DNA from: Basidiobolus meristosporus CBS 931.73
Taxonomy: Eukaryota > Basidiobolomycota > Basidiobolomycetes > Basidiobolales > Basidiobolaceae
NCBI GenBank assembly: GCA_002104905.1
Contig: MCFE01000332.1
Coordinates: 28,983-92,982, forward strand
Direction: 5' to 3'
Length of the DNA stretch: 64,000 bases
Part shown: positions 1 through 10,936 of the stretch, one piece after another
Layout: the number at the start of each line of letters is the position of its first letter
How positions within the stretch are numbered: position 1 is the stretch's first letter
Notes under the pieces: model-generated
The model's input: the letters and a program-made list of their open reading frames with translations, nothing else
Databases searched by the model: none
Told to the model about the DNA's origin: nothing
Program-made: the position numbers and the translations under genes

Positions 1-541
1 CATTAGTTATCACAGATGTTATTCAGCTTTGTGATCTGTATATGTATCTACATTAGGCAAGTACCTGTGTCAGTACCCATGACACATGTCCTAAATCTGT
101 GCTACCATCCCTACCATTTAAATATCATATATGGTATCTCTGTGTTGCATACATTTCAGACTACTGATCCCTAGCTGGGTGGATGTGCTGTGTCTTTTAG
201 AACCTTCCAGGACATTCTTGGCATATTTTTAGCTCATATTGATGTCATCAAGAATTCCACTGATGCCTGGAATTTTCTAGAACCTTGTCATTAGTAATAA
301 CTTGGCAATCAGGAAAAGCATTCAAGGTAAGTCAATCAATCATCATTAAATCATCCCTTCTATCAGTAACACTTTACTTTTACTGATCAGCAGTTGATCA
401 CTGCACCTACCTTTAACAGTTACATCTCAGACTTGCCATCAAGGAGCTTTTCAGGGTAGTGCACAAGACACACAAAGGCCTTTGAAGACACTTAGAGCAT
501 ATTGGTAGCTAGAGAAGCAGGAGCTTTTACCATAGTGACAT
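1..541 (+). repeat. LTR-A family LTR, 5' piece (cut by window edge)
   Basis: This stretch is a diverged copy of the long gypsy-type LTR seen complete at 3619-4689. The same ordered blocks occur, for example the 'aggcaagtacc' block, the 'atatggtat' block and the 'gaaccttcc' block. Its other end lies at 5786-5890, because Harbinger E1 has inserted into it at a GTT target. The LTR start is left of the window. Nothing in it codes for protein. It could be a solo LTR sitting in the gypsy-A 3' LTR, since gypsy-A resumes directly at 5891. Confidence 0.7.
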
Positions 542-726
542 GTTAGACTTATTCCGTTGATAGTGCCACATAGTGCCAGCCGGTTTATAGTGCCGGATTG
601 ATCTGACACTCTACGGCACTATCTGGCACTATAATTTCTACCATTATGCCAGTGGTATGATACAGTTACTGGTAATTTTACTCAATCTTACTTATGTTGC
701 TCAGAATAGTGCTTTCCTTGCTTTAT

Positions 727-1611
727 TTACTCTTCATAATGCTCCAGACACATTTCTCTCAGTGGATGTCTTCTTGTATGAGCATACTGTGCATTGATAA
801 GTATCTTAACTATTTTACCTATTCTGCTGTTTTCTCCTATATATGACTTTCCTCTGTATTTACCTGCCAATATGCTGAATCTCTTCAGATATCCAAATGT
901 GTGCTCCACCCTTACTCTGAAATGATTAAATATCTCATTGTAGAGCTTCTGCTTCCTGCTAAGCACACCATTCCTTGGCTTCCTATAAGCTGTAATACAT
1001 CCTAATCTCTGACAATCCTCTCCTATATAGGCCAAGTCTGCCATACATTTCTCCCCTCTACTGAATTCAGGATGATTCTCTACCCAGAGTGCTTTGTCAT
1101 GCCTACTTCCAGCAAATGGCCCACTAAACCAGATGATGTTACCCTCAATGTCAGACAGTGCTGGAAACTTCACACAGTGTGCCTTGTACTTGCCAGAATA
1201 AAAGTGCCTCTGCCCTCTAGAAGGTCTGTTAATCCTCACTGGGAAGGTATCCAAAACACTCCTGATATGGAACCTGTTGCTGAACACTCTGGGATATGGA
1301 AGTCTATTGGAGCTTCCGAACCTAGTATTCCAAGCTTGCTCTAAGTCATTCATACCCTCTGCAAGGTGGTTCTCCATTGCTGTCAGCTGGGAATGAAAGC
1401 TTCTAGGACTTTTGTTGCCATGGATGGTGGGATGAAACCTTGTAGGGCAATAGTTCTTGTAATACCAGAGAAGCTTAACAAGGGATCTCCTTGAGTAGAT
1501 TGGGGTTGATGGTCCACAGTACTTGGAATAGATCTCCTCCAGTGTGTCAAAAGGAAATCCAGTGGTAGTGATGGGATTGATGAGAAAAGACCATTCAGAT
1601 GAGTAAGTCAT
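727..1611 (-). CDS. Harbinger-like DDE transposase (E1 copy, intact frame)
   Basis: A 294-residue protein of the DDE_Tnp_4 (PIF/Harbinger-like) type, which cuts and rejoins transposon ends in the nucleus. Motifs fit the family: LDTFPV with Asp121, then the FYSGKYKAH block near residues 138-145, GPFAGSRHD with Asp172, MADLAYIGED with Asp192, and RVEHTFGYLKR with Glu236. The catalytic acidic set is therefore probably Asp121, Asp172 or Asp192, and Glu236. The N-terminal 100 residues are a likely DNA-binding or helical region with no clear motif. It is shorter than many Harbinger transposases (350-450 residues) but covers the whole core. It differs from the E2 copy at only a few residues (for example 49, 99, 119, 150 and 277). 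It is divergently paired with the accessory gene across about 450 bp. It may still be functional; this is inference. Confidence 0.88.
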   Translation of the reverse strand: MTYSSEWSFLINPITTTGFPFDTLEEIYSKYCGPSTPIYSRRSLVKLLWYYKNYCPTRFHPTIHGNKSPRSFHSQLTAMENHLAEGMNDLEQAWNTRFGSSNRLPYPRVFSNRFHIRSVLDTFPVRINRPSRGQRHFYSGKYKAHCVKFPALSDIEGNIIWFSGPFAGSRHDKALWVENHPEFSRGEKCMADLAYIGEDCQRLGCITAYRKPRNGVLSRKQKLYNEIFNHFRVRVEHTFGYLKRFSILAGKYRGKSYIGENSRIGKIVKILINAQYAHTRRHPLREMCLEHYEE

Positions 1612-2063
1612 ATTAAAATTGATGGATGATCGTATGGAGGCGGTTTGAATTGATTCGGCGCGATCTGCGTTATTTATCTGATTTTTAACACATTATGGTT
1701 AAATCTCCATCAATTGCCATGTATCCCATCATTATGTCGCAAAAATCATCTGCAAACAATGCCTTGGTACTTTTATTGATGCTTTAATCATAGGTCTATA
1801 ATCAAATAGGAAATCTGCGATTGATGTGATCTGATCCGTGTCAACGCAATCCAAGATGCATCATGCATAATATATGGAAAATTCAACAATCACATTAGTT
1901 TTCATATATATTTCATATAAGACCAGGTTGATGCCAATATACTGCTGTATAAGTATCCAAATCCGTTGCTATGGTCCCCATACCAAGCCTCAACTCATCT
2001 TTAGTACAACCCAGACAAAACCCATCCCCCAGCTCACAAGCGCGGTCCGGACCGGAAAAGTCA
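1612..2063. promoter_or_regulatory. Divergent intergenic spacer of E1 (putative two-way promoter)
   Basis: About 450 bp separate the two Harbinger genes, which are transcribed away from each other. The same spacer, with the same length and AT-rich blocks, recurs in E4 (32443-32896) and E2 (62209-62660), so it is a conserved part of the element. No specific box can be assigned with confidence. A short open frame upstream of 2064 exists in E1, but in E2 it is stopped just before the shared methionine, so I place the accessory start at 2064. Confidence 0.45.
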
Positions 2064-2444
2064 ATGTCAGATCCGTTTGAGTTCTCGCCAAATGATTTTA
2101 GTATGGCCCAAGTGTCTATGATGAGCCTTCATACAGATATTTGGGTACTACTGATTAATCTAGCAGAACTAGATACCTCAGAGAGTTGACAAAGATGGAA
2201 GAATTTGAGTAGAAAGCTGTGGCATGAGTTCTACATCAAGATGCCAGCTAATGTATGTAAAAAGATATATAACAAGACAAGTATTGAAATCAAGAATGAG
2301 CTGAGAGTGAGGGGATTTGACAAGGAAGCTGTGCGGGAACGATTTTGCGCGCAATTTGCACAGTACAGGCCGGACGCGTCCGTTTGTGCCTCAACTTTGG
2401 GAACCAAAGAGATTTTGAATGAGTTTTTGCCTCAAATGACTAAT

Positions 2445-3178
2445 AGACTTGTTCCGTTGGATAGTGCCACATTGAGCCATGTGTGCCAAATGATGCCATA
2501 GTGTGCCAGAGAGGTCAAGTGAGCCTATACTTGGCCACCAAGTGTGAAACATAGCTCTGCATCTTCATGTAAAGCAGCCCCTGTGTTTCACCCATTGCGC
2601 AGGAGAAAATCCATTTTTTGACCTTTTTTTGTGGATCAAAGTAGCTCAGGATGTGTAAGAGCACAGGAGAACTGAAGATATGCATCTGGTACTCAATACC
2701 CATGGCACTCTGAGTCTAGCTCCTGTAGCTTGTATCATGTCACAAAAATGAGCGGCACTATCTTGGTCCACTGGTACTATCTGGCACTATATTTAAATAT
2801 TAGCCCTAAAGTAAGATCTATACAAAGCACTTATAGTGCCAGATAGTACCAGTGGACCAAGATAGTGCCGTTCATTTTGTGACATGATACAAGCTACAGG
2901 AGCTAGACTCAGAGTGCCATGGGTATTGAGTACCAGATGCATATCTTCAATCTGCTTGTGCTCTAACACATCCTGCACAACATTGATCCAAAAAAAAAAG
3001 GTCAAAAAATGGATTTTCTCTAACACATTGGGTGAAACACAGGGGCTGCTTTGCATGAAGATGCAGAGCTATGTTTCACACTCTGTGGCCAGGTAGAGGC
3101 TCAATTGGCCTCTCTGGCACACTATGGTATCACTTGGCACTCATGGCTCAATGTGGCACTATCCAACGGAACAAGTCT
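2445..3178. mobile_element. 734-bp foldback MITE (copy 1)
   Basis: A non-coding element that begins AGACTTGTTCC and ends GGAACAAGTCT, flanked by AAT at 2442-2444 and 3179-3181. Two arms of roughly 345 bp are inverted copies of each other around a short central loop (about 2793-2833), so single strands could fold into a long hairpin. The outermost 25-30 bp match the Harbinger ends in this window, which argues for mobilisation by that transposase. The internal arm sequence is not found in the autonomous copies. Short open frames inside it are chance. Confidence 0.9.
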
Positions 3179-3618
3179 AATGTACTACGTGATATATTAG
3201 TAGAGCTAAGTGGCTTCCAAGAACAATATACACAGGACTCATCCAGGCAACAGCTCCAAAGTATCAGACAGAGGGTAAGTGAATACCTTGAGGAATCAGA
3301 TGGTGAGCTTCAGGAGGAAGAATACAGACCGCAAGCAACATTGTCCAGATTGCGCCAGCACGCCTTGCTGGATTCCCTACCATCTCTTGCAACCACAGCA
3401 CGCCAGTGCACGTCAGTCCAGACCACGCCAACACCCTTTACCAGAACGCCCCACGTCAAGTCAATGCACGTCAGGTCAACGCGCGTGCTTCAGAGCAAAA
3501 CTACCAGAACTCGCCAAACTGCTCATTTAGACACAAGTCCATTGGAGCGGACCGAGTCACGTCAACATGCGGCATCACATCGAACTCAGCCAAGGGCCAT
3601 CTCAACGCGTCAAGGCGC

Positions 3619-4689
3619 TGTAGTGGGGTGACAGTGACACCCACTGACAGATGTGCTCATTCCCTTATTTTCTACTTCCCTATATCTCTACTACACTTAT
3701 TTTAGTTTTATCCCATTTGTCTTACCCAATCAGTACTATCCCATAAGCCGGTTGACTATCACACCTGCTTACCTTATTGCATAAGTTACCCCTCACTTTA
3801 TGTAAGATTACTAGCTATAAGTACTTCTATATTAGGCAAGTACCCGCGCCAGTACCCGTGACACATGATCAGCCTGCGTCACCATCCCTACCATTTCCAT
3901 ACCATATATGGTATCCCCATGTTACACAGGTTTCAGAATACTGATCCCTGATTGGTTGAATGTGCTGTGCCTCTTAGAACCTTCCGGCACCTACTTAGAA
4001 CATTCTTAGGTCATTCTGATGTCATTAAGATTTCTATTGATCTCTGGAACCTTCTGGAACACCATGATTAGTAATCACTTAGCCAGTGAGAAAAGTATAT
4101 AAGGGAGGCTATCCCTCAACAATAAATCATCATCCCTTTTATCAATATACCAACTTGTTGATTAGTGTGATCACTGCTACCTGCTGCTACCTGAACTTCC
4201 AACCCTAAACCACAGGACACTCCCAGGAAACCGCGCTGACAGCCAACTGACCTTAGAGGCACTACTTGTGAGGAATACTCAGAGTAGGTATCTTTTATTA
4301 TATTTGATTCTTTCCCAAGTTTGTTCTTGTACAGGCAAAGATACTTTTCTGTCTTTGTAACTATTGACCAAAGCTGCATTCTTATCAAGTCCCTGCTGGT
4401 GGAGTTTACAGTTGTTTTGACTTTGGAAGCTTTAGTACATTGTCATCTCAAAGGACGCTGAACCCAGCACATACTTTTGTTAAGACACCAACTAAGTTGG
4501 GGATTGTAGCTCAATAGTTTTCCCTTGACAAGCTTGTGGCTTTATTACCCTTCACATTAGATTAGAGACAGAACCCAAGTATCCCTAGCAAGCTTTTGCC
4601 AGAGGTTATTGCACCCAGTGAACACCCCACACACAAAACACTTGAGAAGTGTTGGACGTATCTCTCCCTTGGACTTATACACCACCACA
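3619..4689 (+). repeat. Solo LTR of the LTR-A (gypsy-A) family
   Basis: A 1071-bp sequence starting TGTAGTGGGG and ending ACCACCACA, flanked by GCGC at 3615-3618 and 4690-4693. Comparison with E2 and E4, which lack it, shows the clean target site. It matches the two gypsy-A LTRs over most of their length, in the opposite orientation. Such solo LTRs arise by recombination between the two LTRs of an inserted element. The 4-bp duplication is at the short end for Ty3/gypsy. It disrupts the E1 accessory gene. Confidence 0.85.
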
Positions 4690-5785
4690 GCGCGCCTGCG
4701 CGTGCCGTTTTGCCTGACCATCAGCAAGTTACTTCTGGTGAACTGACTGATGATGACCAACATGAAGTGACTCAACCACCGGAGCCCTTGGCAAGTAAAA
4801 GAACGCGTCAGCGCGTGGCACTACAGGCCAGTTCAGTTGGTTCAGTTGGTTCAGTTGGAGCGATTCAGCGCGGCCAAGCTGCAGCATAGCACTCATCAAC
4901 TAGGAGGCAAAATACTGACTACAAATACACAAGTAGCCAAGATGATAGTCAGCCAGGAAGTAGTATAGGTGTGCAAAGTGAGTCACTACCAAATGCTTCA
5001 GTAGTAATCCCTGTGAGAAAAAAACCCAGGAGAAGATGATGCGATTGCTTTGAATCGCTCACATTTGTAATGATCCCAACAACCCTTTTTTTTTGCAATC
5101 CGAATCAAGCCATTGCAAATCAGTGATCATCAAATTTTTGATATAAGTAATATCAAGGTTGTCTCACATTTGAGACAGAACCCCTATAAATAAACACCCT
5201 GCATATATATACGTCATCTGTAATACCAGTGCAGCTATTGGATCTGTTTTGCACCTACACGATCGCTTGCGTGCTAGCTATGACACCTTGCCCAATCACT
5301 AGGATCAGGGATTTACTTGCTCAATGGGCTAAATGGGATATTTGATGGCAAATCAGGTAGCTTTTTCAGTAGTCAATGAGCCAATTGGGGGCTGCCAGCT
5401 TCAGGATACTTTTGGACCAATTAACCACTGAGATACCGTCCAATTGGAGTGAGGGTAACCAAAATGGTAAGTATCAGTGTAGCTTATAGTGTGATACACA
5501 TTTATTTCCATTTACATTAAAGAAACATATCCAAATACCGGATTTTACCTGCCATTGTAGCGGTATCCGATCGCGCACGTGATGCAAGCATTACAAGTTG
5601 GCGCGATCATCCGCGCCAACCTCATCGTGTCAGATTGTGCCATAGTGTGCAAGATTGTCCCGCATAGTGCAAAATTGTCCAAGAACAATCCTGCCTTCTG
5701 GTAGCTATTATATTGCGCCCAATCGTTCTTTGCAACCGCAGATTGCGCCGCGCGCCCTGGCACGGTACGGTGGAACAAGTCTGTT

Positions 5786-5890
5786 GACAGAGACATCAGC
5801 AGTTTGGAAACAGAGGTTATTGCACCCATCAGACACCTGACACACCTTGAGTTGTGTAGCTTCTCCCAGGAATACCTCTACAACACCACA
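5786..5890 (+). repeat. LTR-A family LTR, 3' terminal piece
   Basis: This continues the LTR of 1-541 on the far side of Harbinger E1. It ends CAACACCACA at 5890. A close copy of the same end, on the opposite strand, is at 52759-52887; that copy shows the uninterrupted join across the point where E1 inserted. Confidence 0.65.
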
Positions 5891-6730
5891 GCATCCCTTG
5901 AGATGACAATGTACTAAAGCTTTCAAAGTCAAAACAACTGTGAACTGCACCAGAAGGGACTTGATAAGAATGCAGCTGCGGTCAATAGTCACAAAGACAG
6001 AATAGTATCTTTGCCTGAATCAGAACAAATGTGGGAAAGAATCAAATATAATAAAAGATACCTACTCTGAGTATTCCTCACAAGTAGTGCCTCCAAGGTC
6101 AGTTGGCTATCAGCATGGTTTCCTGGGAGTGTCCTGTGGTCTGGGATTGAAAGTTCAAGTAGCAGCAGGTAGCAGTGATCACACTAATCAACGAGTTGAT
6201 ATATTGATAAAAGGGATGATGATTTATTGTTGAGGGCTTGCCTCCCTTATATACTTTTCTCACTGGTTAACTGATTACTATTCATGTTGTTCCAGAAGAT
6301 TCCAGATATCAATAGAAATATTAATGACATCAGAATGAGCTAAGAGTACTCTAACTAGGTGCTGGAAGGTTCTAAGAGGCACAAAACATCCAACCAATCA
6401 GGAATCAATAATCTGAAACCTGTGTAACATAGGGATACCATATATGGTATAGAAATGGTAGGGATGGTGACATGGTTTGACCATGTGCTACAGGTACTGG
6501 CACAGGTATTTGCCGAATATAGAAGCACTTACAGCTAGTGATCTTACATAAAGTGAGGGATAACTTATGCAATAAGGTAAGCAGGTGTGATATTCAGCCA
6601 GCTTATGGGATATTACTGACCAAGTATGACAAATGGGATAAAACTAAAATAAGTGTAGTAGAGAAATAAGGAAGTAGAAAATATGGGAATGAGTACATCT
6701 GTCAGTGAGTGTTACTGTGAGCCTGCTGCA
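5891..6730 (-). repeat. Gypsy-A 3' LTR (U5 end truncated)
   Basis: On the minus strand the LTR begins TGCAGCAGG at 6730 and runs left. It matches the solo LTR at 3619-4689 in order and content until it stops at 5891, where another LTR of the same family abuts it in the opposite orientation. The last 200-250 bp of the U5 side are missing. Confidence 0.8.
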
Positions 6731-6745
6731 TCCACCCCCCTCTCA
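6731..6745 (-). other. Gypsy-A polypurine tract
   Basis: On the minus strand a purine run (GAGAGGGGGGTGGA) directly precedes the LTR start. This is where second-strand synthesis is primed in LTR retrotransposons, and it fixes the orientation and the LTR edge. Confidence 0.75.
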
Positions 6746-6769
6746 GCTATGAGCTTGGGTCAAAGCAAA

Positions 6770-7756
6770 CTAATCCAGATGTGCAAAGTTCCTATGCTTG
6801 AATAACTTAAGTTGGTTCCCTGCCACTGGTGCTCTCAATTGGGTGTTGTCAAGCTCAGATATGTAATAACTTCTGTTTCCAATCACTTTGGAAATGAGGT
6901 AGGGGCCAGTCCATTTGTTGTCAAACTTCCAACTCCATTGTTTGTCCAGGGTGGAATCATAGAGTAATACTGGGTCTCCTAGTGATGGTGGCCTTGGTCT
7001 TGTTAAGTGTGACTTGTCAAATGGCACTTTGTTCTTCAGCCATGTATCCTTAAGTTGTTCAGCAGCTCTGTTGATATTTGGGTCATGGTGATCAAGTTGC
7101 TGTATACCAGTAGCTAAGATGTCTTCAGCCTGCATATTAGATTTCCAATCCAAGGAGTTCCAAGTAACTATGTCTAACTCAACTGATAGTATGCAGTCAT
7201 GTCCAAAGAGTAGCTCAAGTGGAGATAATCCAGTTGTTGTCTGGGTAGTAATTCTATCTGCCCTGTGTGCAAGATGTAATTGCTTTGGCCACAGTGTTGT
7301 ATTATTCTCACAGGTCTTGGCAAGAGAGCTTACTAGTGGTCCATGTCCTCTCTCTACAGTTTGATTGGCTTGAGGATGGTAGGCTGTAGTAAAAGCAATG
7401 TGTATCTTGTACTCTGAGCACAACTCCTGGATTGTTACAGATGTCATCTCTCTTCTGTCAGCAACAAACTGTTGGATGCAGCCAAATCTGCAGATAATGT
7501 CTTCAAGTATAAATCTCCATATTGTATGGCTCTTGTTGTTGAGCAAGGCTTGAGCTTATGCCCATCCACTAAGGTCATCTCTAGAAACTATCAGGTACTT
7601 CTTTGATCCAGCTGTTGGCATGTGGACAAGGTCAATACCAACATTTTGCCATAGACAGATTGTGTAAGTAGGATGCAGTGGTTCTTCATAATGCTTAGAG
7701 GATCTCTTCTGGCAGGCTATACATGACTCAACAGAGTGTTGGATATCATAGTACAT
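6770..7756 (-). pseudogene. Gypsy-A integrase (frameshifted)
   Basis: The 3' part of the polyprotein, in at least two frames joined near 7550. The upstream part has the end of the zinc-binding region (CIACQKRSSK) and the first core Asp in VGIDLVH. The downstream part has the second Asp in VADRREM, where the usual glycine after DR is replaced, and the catalytic Glu in QTVERGHG. A basic C-terminal region follows, with a TGPYLISKVIGNRSYYI block typical of gypsy integrase tails. No chromodomain is evident. It would have inserted the cDNA into the genome, but it is no longer a continuous gene. Confidence 0.85.
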
Positions 7757-9660
7757 GTTTTAACAGTAGTACCTCTGAGCTGTGGTATTGTAGGTGGCTT
7801 CTTGTTCTCTATGTCCTCCTGGTTCTCCTTGGTGGATACATGTAATGATGTTCAGTTGCTCTTGTGGGGTAGTGACTACTCTTCCTGGCATAAGTCCAGG
7901 CTTCACACTGTAAAGGGAAGATCATCTTTGAGACAGTAGTGGGGTGCCTTCTTTTTGAGCTTTCTAAACTCATGAATTTCCATCCAACTAGGTTTCTTGA
8001 GTGTCCTAGATATACTTTGATCAGGCTCCAAGTGGTTCTCTCTTAGTCTTTGATGGCAATCTGTTGGATCTCTGCATCAATCATATCATCAAAGTAAGGG
8101 TCCAAGTCTTCAAATAATTGTGGTCCCTTCCTGGAGAGTGCATCAGCCACAACATTTGTCCTGCCATGGATATGTCTGACCTCAGAGTCAAACATTTTTA
8201 GCCATGCCATCCATTTGTTTGTGGCATTATCAGGTAGGTCAGGCTGATTGAATATTCCTATAAGTGGCTTGGCATCTGTCTCCAGGATGAAATGCGTTAT
8301 GTAGAGTTGTGACTTCTGCTTCCTCAGCATCTTCACAGCTCCTAGTAGCTCTCTCTTAATCTGCAAATATCTTCATTCTCTAGGAGAGAATAGACAGCTC
8401 TCATATCTGCAGGCATGGTGGTTGCATCTTCATCATCTTGACCAAGTAGTGCTCCAGCTCCTATGGGGCTTGCATCAACTGTCAAAATAGGTGGGCATTC
8501 AGTGTTCTGATAGTCAGGAGGTCTTAGAACTGGTGGAGATACTATGGCCTCTTTTAGTAATTACATGGCTTCTTCTTGTTCTTGTCCCCATATAAATGGG
8601 GTATTCTTTCTCTGTAGGCGGTAGATTGGTTCTGCTATCTCAGAAAATGTTGGGATCCAGATACTAAAGAACCCACAAGCTGCCACAAAGCCACAAGCTT
8701 GTGTTAGACCTGTGGGGGTAGGCCAGTTGCATATTTTTGTGTCTTGGAGTCTCCAGGTGATTGACCAAAGGTGTTGCATTTTTGTCCAACAATGGATATC
8801 TCTGATATACCAAAGATGCTTTTCTCAGCACTGATGGTGAGTCCAGCATCTTTGGTGGCTCCTAATATAGCATCATTGTTGGAAATATGGTCCTAGACAA
8901 ACTTTCTTACTCAGGTACAACTTCAGTGGTGTCCTGGAATTTTGGACCTTTGATGCCTATGTCATCAACAAAGACAGCAAGTTTCCCTGGTATAAACTGG
9001 TACAGCACATTCACCATGCATCTCTGGAACTAAGCCACAGAGTTTGTAGCCCCTTGGCTGAGTCTTGTCATCCTTAACACTCCAAATGGTGTCTGGAGTG
9101 CAAACATATCTTTTGATGTCTCATCTAGGGGGATCTGGTCATATGTTGAGTAGATGGAGTGACCACTAAAGCTCTCTGCAAAGTCATCAGCAGATGGAGG
9201 TATTGCAGCATCTCCAATAGTGACAGCATTTGCAGGTTGCAAGTTTTGTTTGAATTGGAGCTTTCCATTCTCTTTTGGTCACAAACCATCTGTTGGCATA
9301 AGGTCCATGGCAAGGCTCTAGGACACCAGCATCAATCTTCTTCTTAAGTAGATCATGCACATTAACATGGAGTCCTCTGTGCAGTTGGTAAGGCTTATAA
9401 GACCAAGGTGTGTATGGCTCTGTTTAAATCTTGGCAGGATTTTCAACCAATGTCTTTAAGAGCACCATCTCCTTGTCATTATATGAGTAAACCTTATCAT
9501 GCCTTTTCAGGGTTTCTTCAAATAATAAAATTTCCTCTGGTGTTAGGTTTCCATCACCAGTGATAAGTTGCATAAGTCTCTTGAGTGTAAGTTGCATATT
9601 TCTGGTGGTCTGATGTAATCAGCAGGTTGAGATCCATAAGTCAAAGGTGTAAGTGATGGT
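7757..9660 (-). pseudogene. Gypsy-A reverse transcriptase / RNase H (broken)
   Basis: Degenerate pieces read right to left. RT fingers and palm appear near 9030-9242 (IYSTYDQIPLDE, then LQTPFGVLRM, TRLSQGATNS). The catalytic FVDDIGIKG block is readable near 8950-8985. A connection region lies near 8561-8780, and RNase H at 8043-8366 with LETDAKP and the end block NVVADALSRK. Several stops and shifts separate these blocks. The order RT-RNase H-integrase is the gypsy order. It would copy element RNA into DNA and degrade the RNA strand. Confidence 0.8.
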
Positions 9661-10936
9661 CTAACCTTCTGTTCAACCGTCTTGTATTTTGTTCAAACTA
9701 TGGCTGTCTGCTCCTGTATACCTAATGAGCAGCTCCAAATGTTGGGGTGTATATTGTCATGCTTCTCATCATCTATAAAAAGATGCATCTTCTGGCAAGC
9801 AGTATATATACTCGTATTGTGGGGTGTTACACCACAGGACATTGACTGTAGCCCTGGGTTTGATCCTTGTAAAGTATATCACACTGACCCATCAGAGTAA
9901 CTGATAGTTGTAGCCTTAGTACTGGTCTCCCATGGTCTGCCTAGCTGAAGGTCAAAGTTTGCCTTCTGGCAGATAAAGAGGGGAAGCCAGACCTTGATTC
10001 CTTGTACTTCAATAGGAAACTTGTGCATTACACCATAGAGTGGACTAGATCCTGAGTTCGCATCAGTCATGTTTCATCCAATATCTATATCAACAGGGAG
10101 TAGCTCCTTACTTCTAAGTGTCTTCCAGAAGTCTAGCAGCATAACACCAATCTCTGAGCCACTGTCAATATCACAGTCAACAGGGTCATCATACTTATAT
10201 CCTTACACCACAGCGGTTGCAACTGAGTAAAAGGTCTTATATTCAGTAGTGTTGTCATCCTTTTGGAGGACTTCATGGCTTGTCTGAACTCTATGGGTGT
10301 CCATTTGTTCAACAGCTTGTTGTCTTTGTCTAAGCTGCTCATTGAAAGTCTTCCTAACAGATGGGGATATACTCATGATTTCTTTAACCAACAAAGTAAG
10401 GTTCTGCTTCAGCAGCTTCTCAACAATCAGCTGAGGGTTTGAGTAGCTTGCTATCTTTGAGGTCATCTGAACATGAGGCAACAAATCTTGAGTGGGCAGT
10501 ATACCAGGCCTTTTGTCAATGATAACTTCAGGCTCTTCAAATTGTGGTCTTTTAATGATGGGTTTGGTAGCAAAGGCATTGACTTTGTATTGTCTTTTGT
10601 CAAGGCTGCTTGGACTCACTGTATGAGCTCCAATATAGGCTTCAGCAGTAATCTTTCTGGTTGCTGAGTTAGATTGTCTGGAAAAGAGCTCTCATCCTTC
10701 CCTTTCCCAAATTGGTGGGGATCCTTCTACCTTCCCTGTCAGCAAGCATTCCATTGGCATCAAACTGTAAAGCTCCTTCTCTAAGTAGCTGACAAAGCTC
10801 TGAGCATTCTCATCTGGCATGCTGAGTAGAGTCATGCCAGATGCAGTATCTGGGCAAAGGTCTTTGGCTCTCAGTACCTCCTTTGGCTGAGCCACTAATT
10901 TTGAAGGCTAGCTTTGGTAGCTGTTCATCAAGTTGG
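9661..10936 (-). pseudogene. Gypsy-A gag C-terminus and protease region (broken)
   Basis: Several short frames on the minus strand. The one at 9879-10070 contains FDLQLGRPWETS, which resembles the C-terminal part of a retropepsin domain (the usual LG-x-x-W block). The one at 10203-10619 is rich in charged residues and links gag to protease without a recognisable motif. I see no intact catalytic DTG/DSG triad. The assignment rests mainly on position between gag and RT. Confidence 0.55.

Larger units (their letters stand above)
2064..5039 (+). pseudogene. Harbinger accessory protein gene, broken (E1)
   Basis: This is the second gene of the element, in pieces 2064-2444, 3179-3618 and 4690-5039. 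The start Met is followed by SDPFEF. A TGA stop lies at 2187-2189. The reading frame then resumes through a conserved region (LSRKLWHEFYIKMP, IKNELRVRGF), which carries the MITE exactly after the Asn codon at 2442-2444 and the solo LTR at 3618. A TAG at 4887-4889 precedes the basic tail RKKPRRR, a likely nuclear localisation signal. Two-gene Harbinger elements usually carry a Myb/SANT partner that helps the transposase into the nucleus and onto DNA. I do not see the three-tryptophan Myb pattern here, so the fold is unknown. Confidence 0.75.
545..5782. mobile_element. Harbinger-like DNA transposon E1 (two-gene, with nested insertions)
   Basis: The element starts with AGACTTATTCC and ends with the complement GGAACAAGTCT. 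A 3-bp target duplication GTT lies at 542-544 and 5783-5785. It holds a transposase gene on the minus strand and an accessory gene on the plus strand, read away from each other. Two later insertions break the accessory gene: a 734-bp MITE and a 1071-bp solo LTR. Without these it would be about 3.4 kb, the same size as E2 and E4. The left end carries at least five AGTGCC/GGCACT motifs within 100 bp; the right end is instead rich in GCGC and ATTGCGC motifs. The family assignment rests on the transposase. Confidence 0.9.

Noticed and set aside
1072-1344. 90-codon plus-strand ORF (repeated at 27561, 31903 and on the other strand at 62928)
   Set aside because: It is the antisense of the Harbinger transposase; its recurrence follows from the transposase copies.
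2064-2400. An intron around the TGA at 2187-2189
   Set aside because: E2 reads through with CAA at the same codon and no splice signals flank it; CpG decay explains it better.
4116-4388. Minus-strand ORF inside the solo LTR, and similar ORFs at 5708 and 5545
   Set aside because: They lie in LTR or Harbinger subterminal DNA, are not kept open in other copies and show no protein motif.
542-5785. TWA target duplication with the TIR starting at GACTTG or TAGACTTG
   Set aside because: Shifting the edge gives mismatched flanks in all seven insertions, whereas AGACTTG gives a perfect 3-bp match in each.
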